A stretch of DNA of 39,541 nucleotides from Desulfolucanica intricata (GTDB lineage: Bacteria > Bacillota > Desulfotomaculia > Desulfotomaculales > Desulfofarciminaceae). This document shows, in pieces, positions 1 to 7,481 of the stretch (the stretch's first letter is position 1; each line of letters opens with the position of its first letter). The DNA lies in NCBI RefSeq assembly GCF_001592105.1, contig NZ_BCWE01000025.1, positions 1 through 39,541 on the forward strand, given 5' to 3'. A model generated the notes under the pieces. The model was not told the origin of the DNA, ran no database searches, and worked only from the letters and a program-made list of their open reading frames with translations. Made by a program: the position numbers and the translations under genes.

Positions 1-55
1 TTTTTTTCTCATATCGGGTAAATACATTCTGTGTTTTTCCCATAGAACATTTCTT

Positions 56-1243
56 TTATCTGCCATAGATGCTGGCCTCCGTTAATGAAATGGCTCTGAA
101 AATAGCACGCTCGCCAAACCGGTCGCGGATGGCATCGCAGGCCCGGGCCAGTTTCGTTTTGCGCTCTTTCTCACCAAAAAGATCATACTGCTCGTAACCT
201 TTCGGTTTTAAGTTTCCTAAGGTAATACCCACTAATCTAACCGGCCAGGACTGATCCCAGTGTCTGTGTAAAAGCCTGCAGGCTGTGTGGTATATATCGT
301 CAGGTAGATTGGTGTATTCAGCCATACTCATCGATCTGGATAAGAACTTTAACTCAGTATCCCTAAGTGTAAGAAATACCGTCCGGCCCGCATAGCCTCC
401 CTGCCGGGCCCGCCGGGCCACCATTTCACAAAGCTCCATGATCACTACTTGAATATTTTTAAAACCCCACAGATCTCTTGGAAGGGTCCTCTGCTGTCCT
501 ATACTTTTGTTTACATCCAGGGAATCGGGAATAACCGGGCTGTTATCGATACCCCGGGCACAGTACCATAATAATTCTCCGTTCTTACCCCAGCGTTTTT
601 GCAGGATCTCTACGGGGTAATTAGCCAAATCGCCAATGGTAAAGATATTAAGATTCCTTAAATGCCTTTCGTACCGGGATCCAATACCAAAAAGCTTTCT
701 GACCGGCTTACTGTAGAATACTTTTCTAAAATCACTTATAGTTTCTATGATGGTAAGTCCGTCCGGCTTTTGAAGTCCGGCTGCCATTTTAGCAATCAGT
801 TTATTCGGACCGATGCCAATACTGCATAAAACACCAAGTTCCGAACGAATGCGGTTTTTAATTTTTAGGGCTGTCTCTGCAGGTGTTCCCCAGAGGTGAA
901 GTACCCCGGTAAGATCAATAAATGCTTCATCAATAGAAAAGGGTTCGACGAGATCAGTAAAGTCTTTCATAATCCGCAGGATCCTGGTCGAAAAGTCTAT
1001 GTATAATGGAAAGTCAGGTTTGAAAAAGTGACCGTTCGGGCATAGTTTTTCCGCTTCCCACAGCGGCATCCCCGTTTTAACACCTTTTGTCTTCGCCGGA
1101 TAACTGGCAGCCAGCACAATCCCGGTTCTTCTCTCCGGATCTCCGGCTACGATCACTTCTTTACCCTTTAACTCAGGGTTTACAGCCTGGTGACAGCTGG
1201 CATAAAAGCTGTTCATATCTACTAAAGCAATGACTTTACCCAT
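56..1243 (-). CDS. dinB: DNA polymerase IV-like Y-family translesion polymerase
   Basis: A 395-aa Y-family DNA polymerase that would copy damaged templates in an error-prone way. The palm-domain motif LVDMNSFYASC near residues 7-17 supplies the first metal-binding Asp (D9), and SIDEAF at about 103-108 supplies the Asp-Glu pair. The helix-hairpin-helix stretch (LFGIGSRYERHLRNLNI) and a little-finger domain follow. The length is normal for DinB/UvrX-type enzymes, and the SIDEAF rather than SIDEAYLD form is common in Bacillota. The ATG start is preceded by an AGGTGG-like site. It is divergent from a small XRE regulator and an SRAP-protein gene, which together suggest a damage-response cluster. 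I saw no typical Bacillota LexA box in the shared upstream region. Confidence 0.93.
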   Translation of the reverse strand: MGKVIALVDMNSFYASCHQAVNPELKGKEVIVAGDPERRTGIVLAASYPAKTKGVKTGMPLWEAEKLCPNGHFFKPDFPLYIDFSTRILRIMKDFTDLVEPFSIDEAFIDLTGVLHLWGTPAETALKIKNRIRSELGVLCSIGIGPNKLIAKMAAGLQKPDGLTIIETISDFRKVFYSKPVRKLFGIGSRYERHLRNLNIFTIGDLANYPVEILQKRWGKNGELLWYCARGIDNSPVIPDSLDVNKSIGQQRTLPRDLWGFKNIQVVIMELCEMVARRARQGGYAGRTVFLTLRDTELKFLSRSMSMAEYTNLPDDIYHTACRLLHRHWDQSWPVRLVGITLGNLKPKGYEQYDLFGEKERKTKLARACDAIRDRFGERAIFRAISLTEASIYGR

Positions 1244-1280
1244 AAACCACCTGTGCCTCCGAAAAAAGAATTAATCATGG

Positions 1281-1292
1281 GTACTATTGTAC
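1281..1292. promoter_or_regulatory. GTAC-N4-GTAC inverted repeat between dinB and the XRE gene
   Basis: GTACTATTGTAC is a short dyad in the divergent intergenic region, 38 nt upstream of the dinB start and 115 nt upstream of the regulator. It could be an operator for the adjacent XRE protein, but this is position-based inference only. Confidence 0.25.
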
Positions 1293-1406
1293 TTAATATT
1301 ATTAAAAATTAGGTGCTGTGGCAATAGCTATTTTTATTTATTTTTAAAATATTTTTATTGCAGAAAATTAATTTTCAGTCATACTGGAAAGAGGAGTATG
1401 GGTACC

Positions 1407-1646
1407 ATGGTAAACAAAACAGCTTTTGGAAATTATCTTAAACAATTGCGGGAAAACATAAAGCTATCAACCAGGCAGGTGCAGCTTGCTTGTGGAGTGA
1501 ATTCTTCTTATATTTTTCAGATAGAGCGGGGCTTTAAGATGCCCTCGCCCGCCATACTGGAGAAACTGGCTATAGTTTACAATGTTTCCTATGAAAACCT
1601 AATGATTGCTGCCGGTTATTTGTCTAATAATAAAGCTACCTTCTGA
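1407..1646 (+). CDS. Small XRE-family (Cro/C1-type) transcriptional regulator
   Basis: A 79-aa single-domain helix-turn-helix protein. The HTH spans about residues 8-62 (FGNYLKQLRENIKLSTRQVQ, then the recognition helix region CGVNSSYIFQIERG), followed by the typical LEKLAIVYNVSYENLMIAAG. The frame stays open upstream to 1287, but the start at 1407 has a GAGGAG site 10 nt upstream, whereas the ATG at 1398 has almost no spacer. There is no sensor or dimerisation domain beyond the HTH. It lies between divergent dinB and the SRAP gene and is 54 nt upstream of the latter, so co-transcription and control of the cluster are plausible. Confidence 0.85.
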   Translation: MVNKTAFGNYLKQLRENIKLSTRQVQLACGVNSSYIFQIERGFKMPSPAILEKLAIVYNVSYENLMIAAGYLSNNKATF

Positions 1647-1700
1647 AATCAATCTGAGAAAAGTATCTGTAAGGATATTATTTGATAGGGGTGTTTTAAA

Positions 1701-2381
1701 TTGTGCGGGCGTTTTACTCTTACAGCTGAGACGGAGACAATTAAATTTCACTTTGGAATTAAAACACAAAACGTTAACCACAGTCCAAGATATAACATAG
1801 CTCCCGGCCAGGATATTCCGGTTATTGTCAACACTTCCCATAAAAGAACATTTACCCTGATGCGCTGGGGATTAATACCCAGCTGGGCTAAAGATAAGTC
1901 AATAAGTTACAAAATGATTAATGCCAGGGCGGAAACAATTGAACAAAGACCCGCCTTTCGGGAATCATTTTTCCGACGCCGCTGCATTATCCCCACAGAT
2001 GGGTTTTATGAGTGGAAGAAACAAAACGGAAAGAAACTGCCCATGCGTATTGTTTTGACTGACAGCCGGCTTTATGCCTTTGCGGGTATCTGGGATTCCT
2101 GGACCTCGCCTGAAGGCAGCAGTATTTTTTCCTGCAGCATTATTACAACCAAAGCAAATGATTGTATTAAGGATATTCATGATCGAATGCCGGTAATATT
2201 AGCCGGTGAAGAGGAGTATAAGCTATGGTTGGAACAAAGTAATCCTGCTTTATTAAAAGAACTTTTGAAGCCTTATCAGGGTGAAATGATCACTTATCCG
2301 GTCTCACCACAGGTGAATTCACCAAAGGTTGACAACCCTGGATGCATTAAACGGGTCAATAATGAACTTTCTTTATTCTAA
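1701..2381 (+). CDS. yedK: SRAP-domain protein (YedK/HMCES family)
   Basis: A 226-aa SOS response-associated peptidase-family protein. Family members crosslink covalently to abasic sites in single-stranded DNA through Cys2, forming a stable thiazolidine adduct. The diagnostic N-terminus MCGRFTL puts Cys at position 2 after removal of the initiator Met. Other conserved blocks are visible: RYNIAPGQ, MRWGLIPSWA, NARAETI, PTDGFYEWKK and HDRMPVIL, the last with the active-site His. The start codon is TTG with a GATAGGGG site about 9 nt upstream; the Cys2 requirement fixes this start. It follows the XRE gene and is paired with dinB, consistent with DNA-lesion tolerance. Confidence 0.93.
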   Translation: MCGRFTLTAETETIKFHFGIKTQNVNHSPRYNIAPGQDIPVIVNTSHKRTFTLMRWGLIPSWAKDKSISYKMINARAETIEQRPAFRESFFRRRCIIPTDGFYEWKKQNGKKLPMRIVLTDSRLYAFAGIWDSWTSPEGSSIFSCSIITTKANDCIKDIHDRMPVILAGEEEYKLWLEQSNPALLKELLKPYQGEMITYPVSPQVNSPKVDNPGCIKRVNNELSLF

Positions 2382-2488
2382 TGCAAAGCTCACCCAGCTG
2401 CAGTCACGCATGTACACGTACTAATTAGGCATAACTATATGGTATGATAAAGAACCCTAAAGTATTGTCCTTGATGGGGTGATTAACA

Positions 2489-2584
2489 GTGTCTTTAAGT
2501 CGCAAAGAGTTAGAAGAAGCCATGATTAAGACGATGGAGGAAATTGAACAGTTGTCCAAGGAGATATCGGCAACTACTGATTGA
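2489..2584 (+). pseudogene. 5' fragment of a small helical protein cut by an IS3-type end
   Basis: A GTG-started frame of 31 codons, beginning MSLSRKELEEAMIKTMEEIE, predicted as one amphipathic helix. Its stop codon TGA is made by the first bases of the IS3-type terminal repeat at 2582, so the original 3' part has been replaced. It is reminiscent of short Spo0E-type helical proteins, but the diagnostic motif is absent and I do not assign a function. Confidence 0.4.
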
Positions 2585-2623
2585 CTTTACCCCAGTTTGA
2601 TGGACACGGTAAATGGCTGGTAC
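2582..2623 (+). repeat. Solo IS3-family terminal sequence (42 bp, twin of 26678-26719)
   Basis: The segment starts TGACTTTACCCC and carries GATGGACAC at positions 18-26, the layout of IS3-subgroup terminal repeats (TGA...TACCCA...TGGACAC). The same 42 bp occur at 26678-26719. Here it abuts the interior of an IS66 tnpB gene with no other IS3 sequence, so it is an orphan end left by a rearrangement. Confidence 0.7.
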
Positions 2624-2678
2624 ACGTGGCTCCACAGGCTAGATAGATACCATCATATTCGGTGATATCTTTTAGCAT
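2624..2678 (-). pseudogene. tnpB: IS66-family TnpB, N-terminal fragment
   Basis: The minus strand reads MLKDITEYDGIYLACGAT, the N-terminus of the IS66 TnpB accessory protein (usually followed by DMRKSIDGL). Coding sequence is then replaced by the IS3-type end at 2623. The ATG overlaps the tnpA stop, the usual coupling of IS66 accessory genes. Confidence 0.75.
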
Positions 2679-2971
2679 ACGGCATTCACGACCTTAAGTA
2701 TGTCAGCAAGTAGTGTAGGGTTAAATCCCGGTTCCACACTGATGGTCAATTTGCCACAATTAAGCTTGATTTCGCCCTTGGCATATTCTGCTTTGGCTAC
2801 AGTTACATCGGCCCACTGTTGCGGTTCATCCTGGTGGCATTTCCGGTTTAGTGTTGTGGCCCAACCGCAATAACGGCTGTATTTAATGCCCTTAAGTTCG
2901 CACCAAGCCTTTGCTGTCATGCCGCTGGCTCTGCATTCGGCAACGAGGGCTTGTTTCTCTTCTATTTTCAC
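2672..2971 (-). CDS. tnpA: IS66-family accessory protein TnpA
   Basis: A 99-aa protein of the IS66 TnpA/OrfA type. These proteins have an N-terminal helix-turn-helix of the form W...R.SG.T...WC...G.....Y..W, seen here as ALVAECRASGMTAKAWCELK and KYSRYCGWATTL. The length is normal, so this gene may be intact. The element around it is not: tnpB is cut after about 18 codons and the DDE transposase is absent. No function remains without those partners. Confidence 0.8.
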   Translation of the reverse strand: MKIEEKQALVAECRASGMTAKAWCELKGIKYSRYCGWATTLNRKCHQDEPQQWADVTVAKAEYAKGEIKLNCGKLTISVEPGFNPTLLADILKVVNAVC

Positions 2972-3269
2972 TTTTTACCTCCATTCCTAAAACTCCTAGT
3001 CTATGGAGGTATTTTCGCATAGTTTTGACCGGATTACCATGCGCTGTTTATTAAGCGCTTACAAAAGAGGGTGGTAATCCCGAGATTCATTGCTGTGGTC
3101 AACCAATGAAGAAAAAATAAAAATATAGGTACCTCTACAATAGCAATTAAAGTAAAAAAAAATGACTTAGTTTAAAAAAATTTTATACTAACCAGAGGTA
3201 GATAAAATCCGTCTTAATAATATAGATTCAAAATATAGTATTTCTTTTAATTAAGGAAGGAGGATATTC

Positions 3270-3293
3270 ATGAAAGATAAAGTTAAAGAATAA
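3270..3293 (+). other. Seven-codon ORF with a strong ribosome-binding site
   Basis: AAGGAAGGAGGA at 3253-3264 precedes ATG by 5 nt, and the frame MKDKVKE ends 18 nt before a rho-independent terminator. It may be a leader peptide or the remains of a gene whose body was deleted. Confidence 0.35.
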
Positions 3294-3310
3294 CTAAAAG
3301 CGATAAACTT

Positions 3311-3333
3311 TGGGGCGAAGCCCCATTTTTTTT
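3311..3333 (+). terminator. Rho-independent terminator
   Basis: TGGGGC-GAA-GCCCCA stem with a three-base loop followed by eight T residues. It ends the short transcript containing the seven-codon ORF and abuts the end of the IS256-type fragment on the other strand. Confidence 0.8.
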
Positions 3334-3583
3334 ATATTTTTAACTCTGATTCTAGTCTTTCGCTAAAGTAAACTGCAAACTGTGAAATACACTTCTTCCA
3401 GTCTCTTATGGGCATACCCCATTTCTTAGAGATTTCCATTGTAGCTAGATAAATTATTTTAATTAAAGCTTCATCTGAAGGAAAAGCCGTTTTAGTTTTT
3501 GAGAGGAGTGGGATCATGAAAGCCCAAAAAAATTTTGAGGTAATGGTACCTTTCCAGATCCCTTCTAAGATATAAATAGCCAT
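3332..3583 (-). pseudogene. IS256-family (mutator-type) transposase, C-terminal fragment
   Basis: An 83-codon frame matching the C-terminus of IS256-family transposases, which usually carry ~400 aa. The signature tail is visible: SDEALIKIIYLATMEISKKW, followed by RDWKKCISQFAVYFSERL. All DDE catalytic residues are missing. The first codons (MAIYILEG) are derived from the arm of a hairpin at 3577-3638 rather than from the transposase, so the open start is accidental. Confidence 0.8.
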
Positions 3584-3638
3584 GTAATTTGAAATACCGT
3601 ACCTAAGGTTATTTCAAGTACCATGGCTACTTTTTTTA
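3577..3638 (+). terminator. Long hairpin followed by a T run
   Basis: The arms TAGCCATG...TTGAAATA and TATTTCAA...CATGGCTA form an imperfect stem of about 20 bp closed by a GTACC/GGTA region, followed on the plus strand by CTTTTTTTATT. It lies just downstream of the methyltransferase operon on the minus strand and may work in both directions. Confidence 0.55.
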
Positions 3639-3699
3639 TTAATAAGGATAGAGGTTGTTCTTCATTTCTGGAATTACTGCTCCCGCATTGTCAATGTTA

Positions 3700-4260
3700 T
3701 TACGCCTTATTTCGCTTGAATACCAGGCAATAAAAATTATCTGCTAAATCAAACCTGTTAAATTCTATAAAGTCGGAACAGTTCAAAGTATTTATCGTTT
3801 CATCTTTGCCCATGCGGTGGCCTGGCGGTGGTCCGAGAGGAGTCTCCTTTTTATGAAATTCAATTATTGCAAGCCTTCCATCATCATTCAATATCCTCTT
3901 AACTTCCGCAAGTATAACTACCTTATCTTTTATTTCATGTAGAACCGTGACCATTAAGGCTATATCAATAGAATGATCTGATAAACTGAAGATATCGTCC
4001 TTTACTTTAACAAGTTCAATATTGGTATTTCCCTCCGCTTTAGCTTTATGCCCGATAACAGATAGCATTTCATCACTTATTTCAAGGGCATAAACTTTAT
4101 TTTTAGTGATCCTTGCTGCAGGGAGGGTAAAAACCCCGCTTCCTGCCCCGATATCGCAAACAACATGGCTATCCAACAGCCCGATTTTTTGCAATGTTTC
4201 TGATGGATTTAGTTCTGAAAGCCTGAGAGGGTTTTCTAATTTTAACTGCTTACTTTGCAT
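3700..4260 (-). CDS. Class I SAM-dependent methyltransferase
   Basis: A 186-aa Rossmann-fold methyltransferase. Motif I is VVCDIGAGSGVFTLP at about residues 33-47, the acidic ribose-binding residue is in ALEISDEML, the motif II-like acidic stretch lies near VKDDIFSL, and motif IV/post-IV lies near DIALMVTVLHEI. This is the UbiE/methyltransferase-11 pattern, and the substrate cannot be inferred. The start has GGGAGATAAG directly upstream and is 13 nt from the tlpA-like stop, so it is the third gene of the ccdA operon. A link to thiol or metal(loid) chemistry is possible from context only. Confidence 0.85.
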   Translation of the reverse strand: MQSKQLKLENPLRLSELNPSETLQKIGLLDSHVVCDIGAGSGVFTLPAARITKNKVYALEISDEMLSVIGHKAKAEGNTNIELVKVKDDIFSLSDHSIDIALMVTVLHEIKDKVVILAEVKRILNDDGRLAIIEFHKKETPLGPPPGHRMGKDETINTLNCSDFIEFNRFDLADNFYCLVFKRNKA

Positions 4261-4273
4261 CTTATCTCCCTTT

Positions 4274-4843
4274 TTATTCTCTTATTAAATTTATTGCAGT
4301 TCTTAGCGTTTCCTCATCAATTGCGCCTTGATATGCTGTAATAATGTTGCCGTCAGCATCAATGAAAAGTGTGGTCGGAATGGATGAAATACCATAGGCA
4401 TAGGCTGCATCCTGCTCATTATCGAAATATATCGGGAAGCTATATCCCTGCTCCGCAATATACATTTGTCCCTTTGCCTGAGTTTCCCTCTGTCCATCAA
4501 CCGCATCTACCATCATAAACGCAATGTTATCTTTAACCTCTGCATATACCTTGTTAAAATGCGGCATTTCACTTTTGCACGGCGGACACCACGATGCCCA
4601 AAAGTTCAGAACAACAGGCGTTCCGGCAAAGTCGGACAGATTAACCTCATTTCCCTGTGCATTAAAGACAGTAAAATCCGGAGCCGGAAATTTCTCATCC
4701 TCCTGCTTCGGTGTATCCTCCGTAGACTGTATTTCATTACTTGGCTTGTAATTATCCGACAAAGCAGAATATGCAAAATACACAATGCAAAGAAATGCCG
4801 CAAAGATGGCTATGCCTAATATTGTTTTTATTTTTGTGTTCAT
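4274..4843 (-). CDS. TlpA/ResA-like membrane-anchored thioredoxin
   Basis: A 189-aa extracytoplasmic thiol-disulfide oxidoreductase. An N-terminal hydrophobic segment (residues ~8-28) with positive charges before it acts as a signal anchor, followed by an acidic linker and a thioredoxin-fold domain. The active site is ASWCPPCKSEMPHFN, and the cis-Pro region is ISSIPTTLFIDADG. Its AGGAG ribosome-binding site overlaps the ccdA stop codon, indicating translational coupling. The likely role is to take electrons from CcdA and reduce disulfides outside the membrane, for example apocytochrome c or other thiol proteins. Confidence 0.9.
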   Translation of the reverse strand: MNTKIKTILGIAIFAAFLCIVYFAYSALSDNYKPSNEIQSTEDTPKQEDEKFPAPDFTVFNAQGNEVNLSDFAGTPVVLNFWASWCPPCKSEMPHFNKVYAEVKDNIAFMMVDAVDGQRETQAKGQMYIAEQGYSFPIYFDNEQDAAYAYGISSIPTTLFIDADGNIITAYQGAIDEETLRTAINLIRE

Positions 4844-4852
4844 AAAACTCTC

Positions 4853-5524
4853 CTAAAATGTGAGTAGGGAAAGGAAATATCCCATAAATCCTGTTGCCAT
4901 CAAAAGACCGACTATAACAAGCAGCCAACCCGAAATCAAATTGATAACCCGGTAGTTTTTCTTGATAAAATCAAAAGTTGATTTTAACCTGTCAATTAAA
5001 ATAGCGCTTGTAACAAAAGGAATACCTACTCCGACTGAAAAGCAAAAAAGCATTAGGACTCCTTTCAGGCTTTCACCGCTGTAAGCGGCAAGCATTAAAG
5101 CTGAGCCTAAAAATGCGCCAACACAGGGAGACCAGCCAATGGAAAATATCACGCCGAACAATACAGATGACAGAAAACGCACATTAGTTGATCTCATTGT
5201 TAGCTGTCGGTTGGTATTGATAAACGGAATTCTTATAACTTCCATAAAATTCAACCCAAAAAGTATTACAACAGTGCCCGATACGATATTTACAGCAGTG
5301 CTGTACTCCCTTAGAAAGCTGCCAACTGTTCCCGCAAATGCCCCAAGAGATACAAACACAAGCGTAAAGCCCGAAACAAAGCCTATGGCGTTGGTGACAA
5401 CCACTTTCTTTTTACCCTCATCGTGTTGTCCTGCAAAATAAGAAAAATATATGGGTAGCATTGGCAGCAGACAGGGCGAGATGAAAGTGATGATTCCTTC
5501 TAAAAATGATAACAGATAGTCCAT
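4853..5524 (-). CDS. ccdA: CcdA-type thiol-disulfide membrane transporter
   Basis: A 223-aa polytopic protein of the CcdA/DsbD-beta family that passes reducing equivalents across the membrane. The two cysteine motifs are present in the usual places: ISPCLLPMLPIYFSYFAG in helix 1 and GWSPCVGAFLGSAL in helix 4. About six hydrophobic segments are visible and the length is typical. It heads the operon with the TlpA-like thioredoxin and the methyltransferase. No cytochrome c synthesis genes (resB/resC) lie nearby, so the final client protein is unknown. Confidence 0.92.
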   Translation of the reverse strand: MDYLLSFLEGIITFISPCLLPMLPIYFSYFAGQHDEGKKKVVVTNAIGFVSGFTLVFVSLGAFAGTVGSFLREYSTAVNIVSGTVVILFGLNFMEVIRIPFINTNRQLTMRSTNVRFLSSVLFGVIFSIGWSPCVGAFLGSALMLAAYSGESLKGVLMLFCFSVGVGIPFVTSAILIDRLKSTFDFIKKNYRVINLISGWLLVIVGLLMATGFMGYFLSLLTF

Positions 5525-5737
5525 ACCGTCATTCTTTCCTTGCCTTTGCCGATTTTAATTTTACCGTTTGGTACTTTGATAATATACTACAAACTAGCCC
5601 TTTACACTATAAGAAATGCAAACCACTGAAGCCCCGATCAAAAATTCAAAAAGGAATACGAGCCGTAATCATAAATCCCTAGAAAAAGCATATTTCGGTC
5701 TGTCCATAATAACCCAGGACATTATCTAACTAATTAT

Positions 5738-5971
5738 TTATTCCTTCTCAATAATAGCAAGGGTTTCTCCTACTTTAATTTCGTCCCCCTCACCCACTAT
5801 AACTTCCACGATTTTCCCGCTCACCGGTGCAGGTACGTTAAAAACAGCCTTACTGGTGGATATTTCAACCAAATCTTCGCCCTCTTTAATTGTATCGCCT
5901 TCATCTAGATGCCAAAAAGAAACCTTTGCTGTTTCCACACCTTCAGCTAAAAACGGTAATTTTATTTCCAT
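5738..5971 (-). CDS. Stand-alone lipoyl-domain protein (E2 N-terminus type)
   Basis: A 77-aa protein consisting of one lipoyl/biotinyl-type barrel. The modification hairpin is EISTSKAVFNVPAP with K41 as the lipoylation site, and the symmetry-related turn is VGEGDEIKVGE. The sequence matches the first domain of 2-oxoacid dehydrogenase E2 proteins rather than GcvH. It ends cleanly after one domain with no linker, subunit-binding or acyltransferase domain. Upstream on the same strand lie wrecked lipA and lpd genes, so it probably belonged to a lipoate-dependent system whose other parts have decayed. It might be a truncated E2. Confidence 0.75.
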   Translation of the reverse strand: MEIKLPFLAEGVETAKVSFWHLDEGDTIKEGEDLVEISTSKAVFNVPAPVSGKIVEVIVGEGDEIKVGETLAIIEKE

Positions 5972-5993
5972 TATGGGTTACTCCCTCTATGAT

Positions 5994-6180
5994 TTAGTAG
6001 CTATTTAACTCAAACAATTTACTGGCCTGATAAGAACTCCGGATATAGGGCCCGGCCAAAACGTCCTAAAACCCCATTGCCAGACCCTTTTCCCGGTACA
6101 GCCGGTAAGTTACCGGCTTAATATACTCTCGCACAGCATAATGTTTTTCACTGGGACGTAGGTATTGGCTGAACAGTTTG
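5994..6180 (-). pseudogene. lipA: Lipoyl synthase, C-terminal fragment with in-frame TAG
   Basis: The minus strand reads QYLRPSEKHYAVREYIKP and, after a gap, AGPYIRSSYQASKLF, which are the conserved C-terminal blocks of lipoyl synthase. The radical-SAM CxxxCxxC region is absent. A TAG interrupts the frame between KGLAMGF and DVLAG, where the family usually has Lys, so one base change (AAG to TAG) explains it. The 5' end is joined directly to an lpd fragment. Confidence 0.75.
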
Positions 6181-6803
6181 GTACAACACGGTAGTCAATT
6201 AACCTATTCTTTCCTATTATGTTGCTTACAGCCACAAGCCCTGGGCCGAGGCTACATGGGCCAGCTGTATTTTCCCGGTAATATCACCTACAGCGTAAAT
6301 ACCCGGCACATTGGTTTTCATTTCTTCATTGACCTGGTCTTCTCAACCTCACCGGAGAAGACCACTCTCTTTTTCATCCATTCCGGAAAAATTGCTGTTT
6401 CCACAAAGAATCCCCTTAATCACTGTAAGATTAAAAACCCGCTCAAAATTATGAATAACTGCCTTTACCACAGCCTGTTCACTAACCTTTTTTTCAGTAA
6501 GAATTGAATACCCTGTACCAGCTGTGCAACCACCTGATCTTTCCGTTTGAAGAGCTTATTTACATCTACTGCTACGTCCCCACAGGTAATACCAAACTCT
6601 GCTGCCCTGCGCACTATATGTAGGGCTTCCACTCCACTGACCAGCGCCTTGGTGGGGATACAGCCCCGGTTAAGACAGGTCCCCCCCACTTCAGCTTTCT
6701 CTACCATGGCTACCTTCGCTCCCAACTGGGCTGCACGGATAGCCGCCACATACCCACCGGGACCGCCACCGATTACAACAACCTTAAAGGTCACAAAATT
6801 CAC
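6181..6803 (-). pseudogene. lpd: Dihydrolipoamide dehydrogenase, internally deleted and frameshifted
   Basis: The first ~110 codons are normal: the FAD-binding motif VVIGGGPGGYVAAIRAAQLG and the redox-active disulfide motif GGTCLNRGCIPTKAL. The frame then breaks after LLKKRLV. Downstream pieces show PGIYAVGDITGK and AHVASAQG from the second FAD region, then a one-base shift, then NRLIDYRVVPNC, after which the sequence becomes lipA. The NAD-binding and dimerisation domains are largely missing. The protein cannot be functional. Confidence 0.8.
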
Positions 6804-7044
6804 TCCTTGAATATCAACTGATTAATAGGCTTAAATCTCCGTAAGGCCTGCTGGAACCAGTTAGCACCAACACTAAAGACCTACCTTCGGTATGATGAGA
6901 TAATTCAAAAAAGTGTGATACCCGAGTTAGGCCAAATAATAATTGAAAAACTTAGGCTGCTGTACCTACAGAGTTACGTTACCGAAATGTCCATTTTATA
7001 GATCGGTTACCGGTTAGTTAATTGTTGAATGTCAGCTTTAAATT

Positions 7045-7197
7045 TTACTTTTGGGCAAAGGCTTCGATAGACTCTCGTACCAGGGTAACTGTATAAGCCA
7101 TGGAGGGACCACCACCAAAGGCCATTGCCACTCCCGCCGCTTCCATAATTTCTTCCGGGGTAGCACCCGCCTGCAGGGCTGCATAAACATGGTTTCA
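7045..7197 (-). pseudogene. Carboxymuconolactone decarboxylase/AhpD-family C-terminal fragment
   Basis: The minus-strand frame ending at 7045 reads [20 protein letters not shown], then [14 protein letters not shown], the usual C-terminal half of CMD/AhpD-family proteins. The catalytic CxxC half is missing and no start is present. It belongs to the decayed lipoate/thiol locus. Confidence 0.65.
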
Positions 7198-7481
7198 TGT
7201 ATAATTAAATTGTTGTTAATGGTTAATACCCATACCCTGCGGGGGTATAATGTACTCTAAAAATACTACTCGTAGACTACTTTGTCAAGTATTAGTTTGT
7301 AGGGCTTTTAGGTAGTAATATGGTTTTTGTGGGACCATAAAGTTCTATACCGTGCCAGGTATACAGAGTTACGGCGAATTTGCCTATAACAGCAAGACCG
7401 GCACAATGCATTTTAAACATAAGATATTAATAATACTCAGAATGTTACAGTTAAATTTATTCATAATATTGTTTCCTCCAT

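Larger units (their letters stand above)
2624..3062 (-). mobile_element. Truncated IS66-family element
   Basis: It comprises the outer end (GTAAGCGCTTA read from 3062 inwards on the minus strand, like IS66 GTAAGCG ends), tnpA, and the first codons of tnpB. The remaining part, including tnpC, is missing, and the break coincides with the IS3-type end. Confidence 0.7.

Noticed and set aside
1599-1841. Minus-strand 80-codon frame opposite XRE/SRAP genes
   Set aside because: It is antisense to the conserved SRAP N-terminus and has no supporting signals.
6060-6080. UAG in lipA as pyrrolysine or recoding site
   Set aside because: The surrounding gene is truncated and fused to a frameshifted lpd, so a simple nonsense mutation in a dead gene is the better reading.
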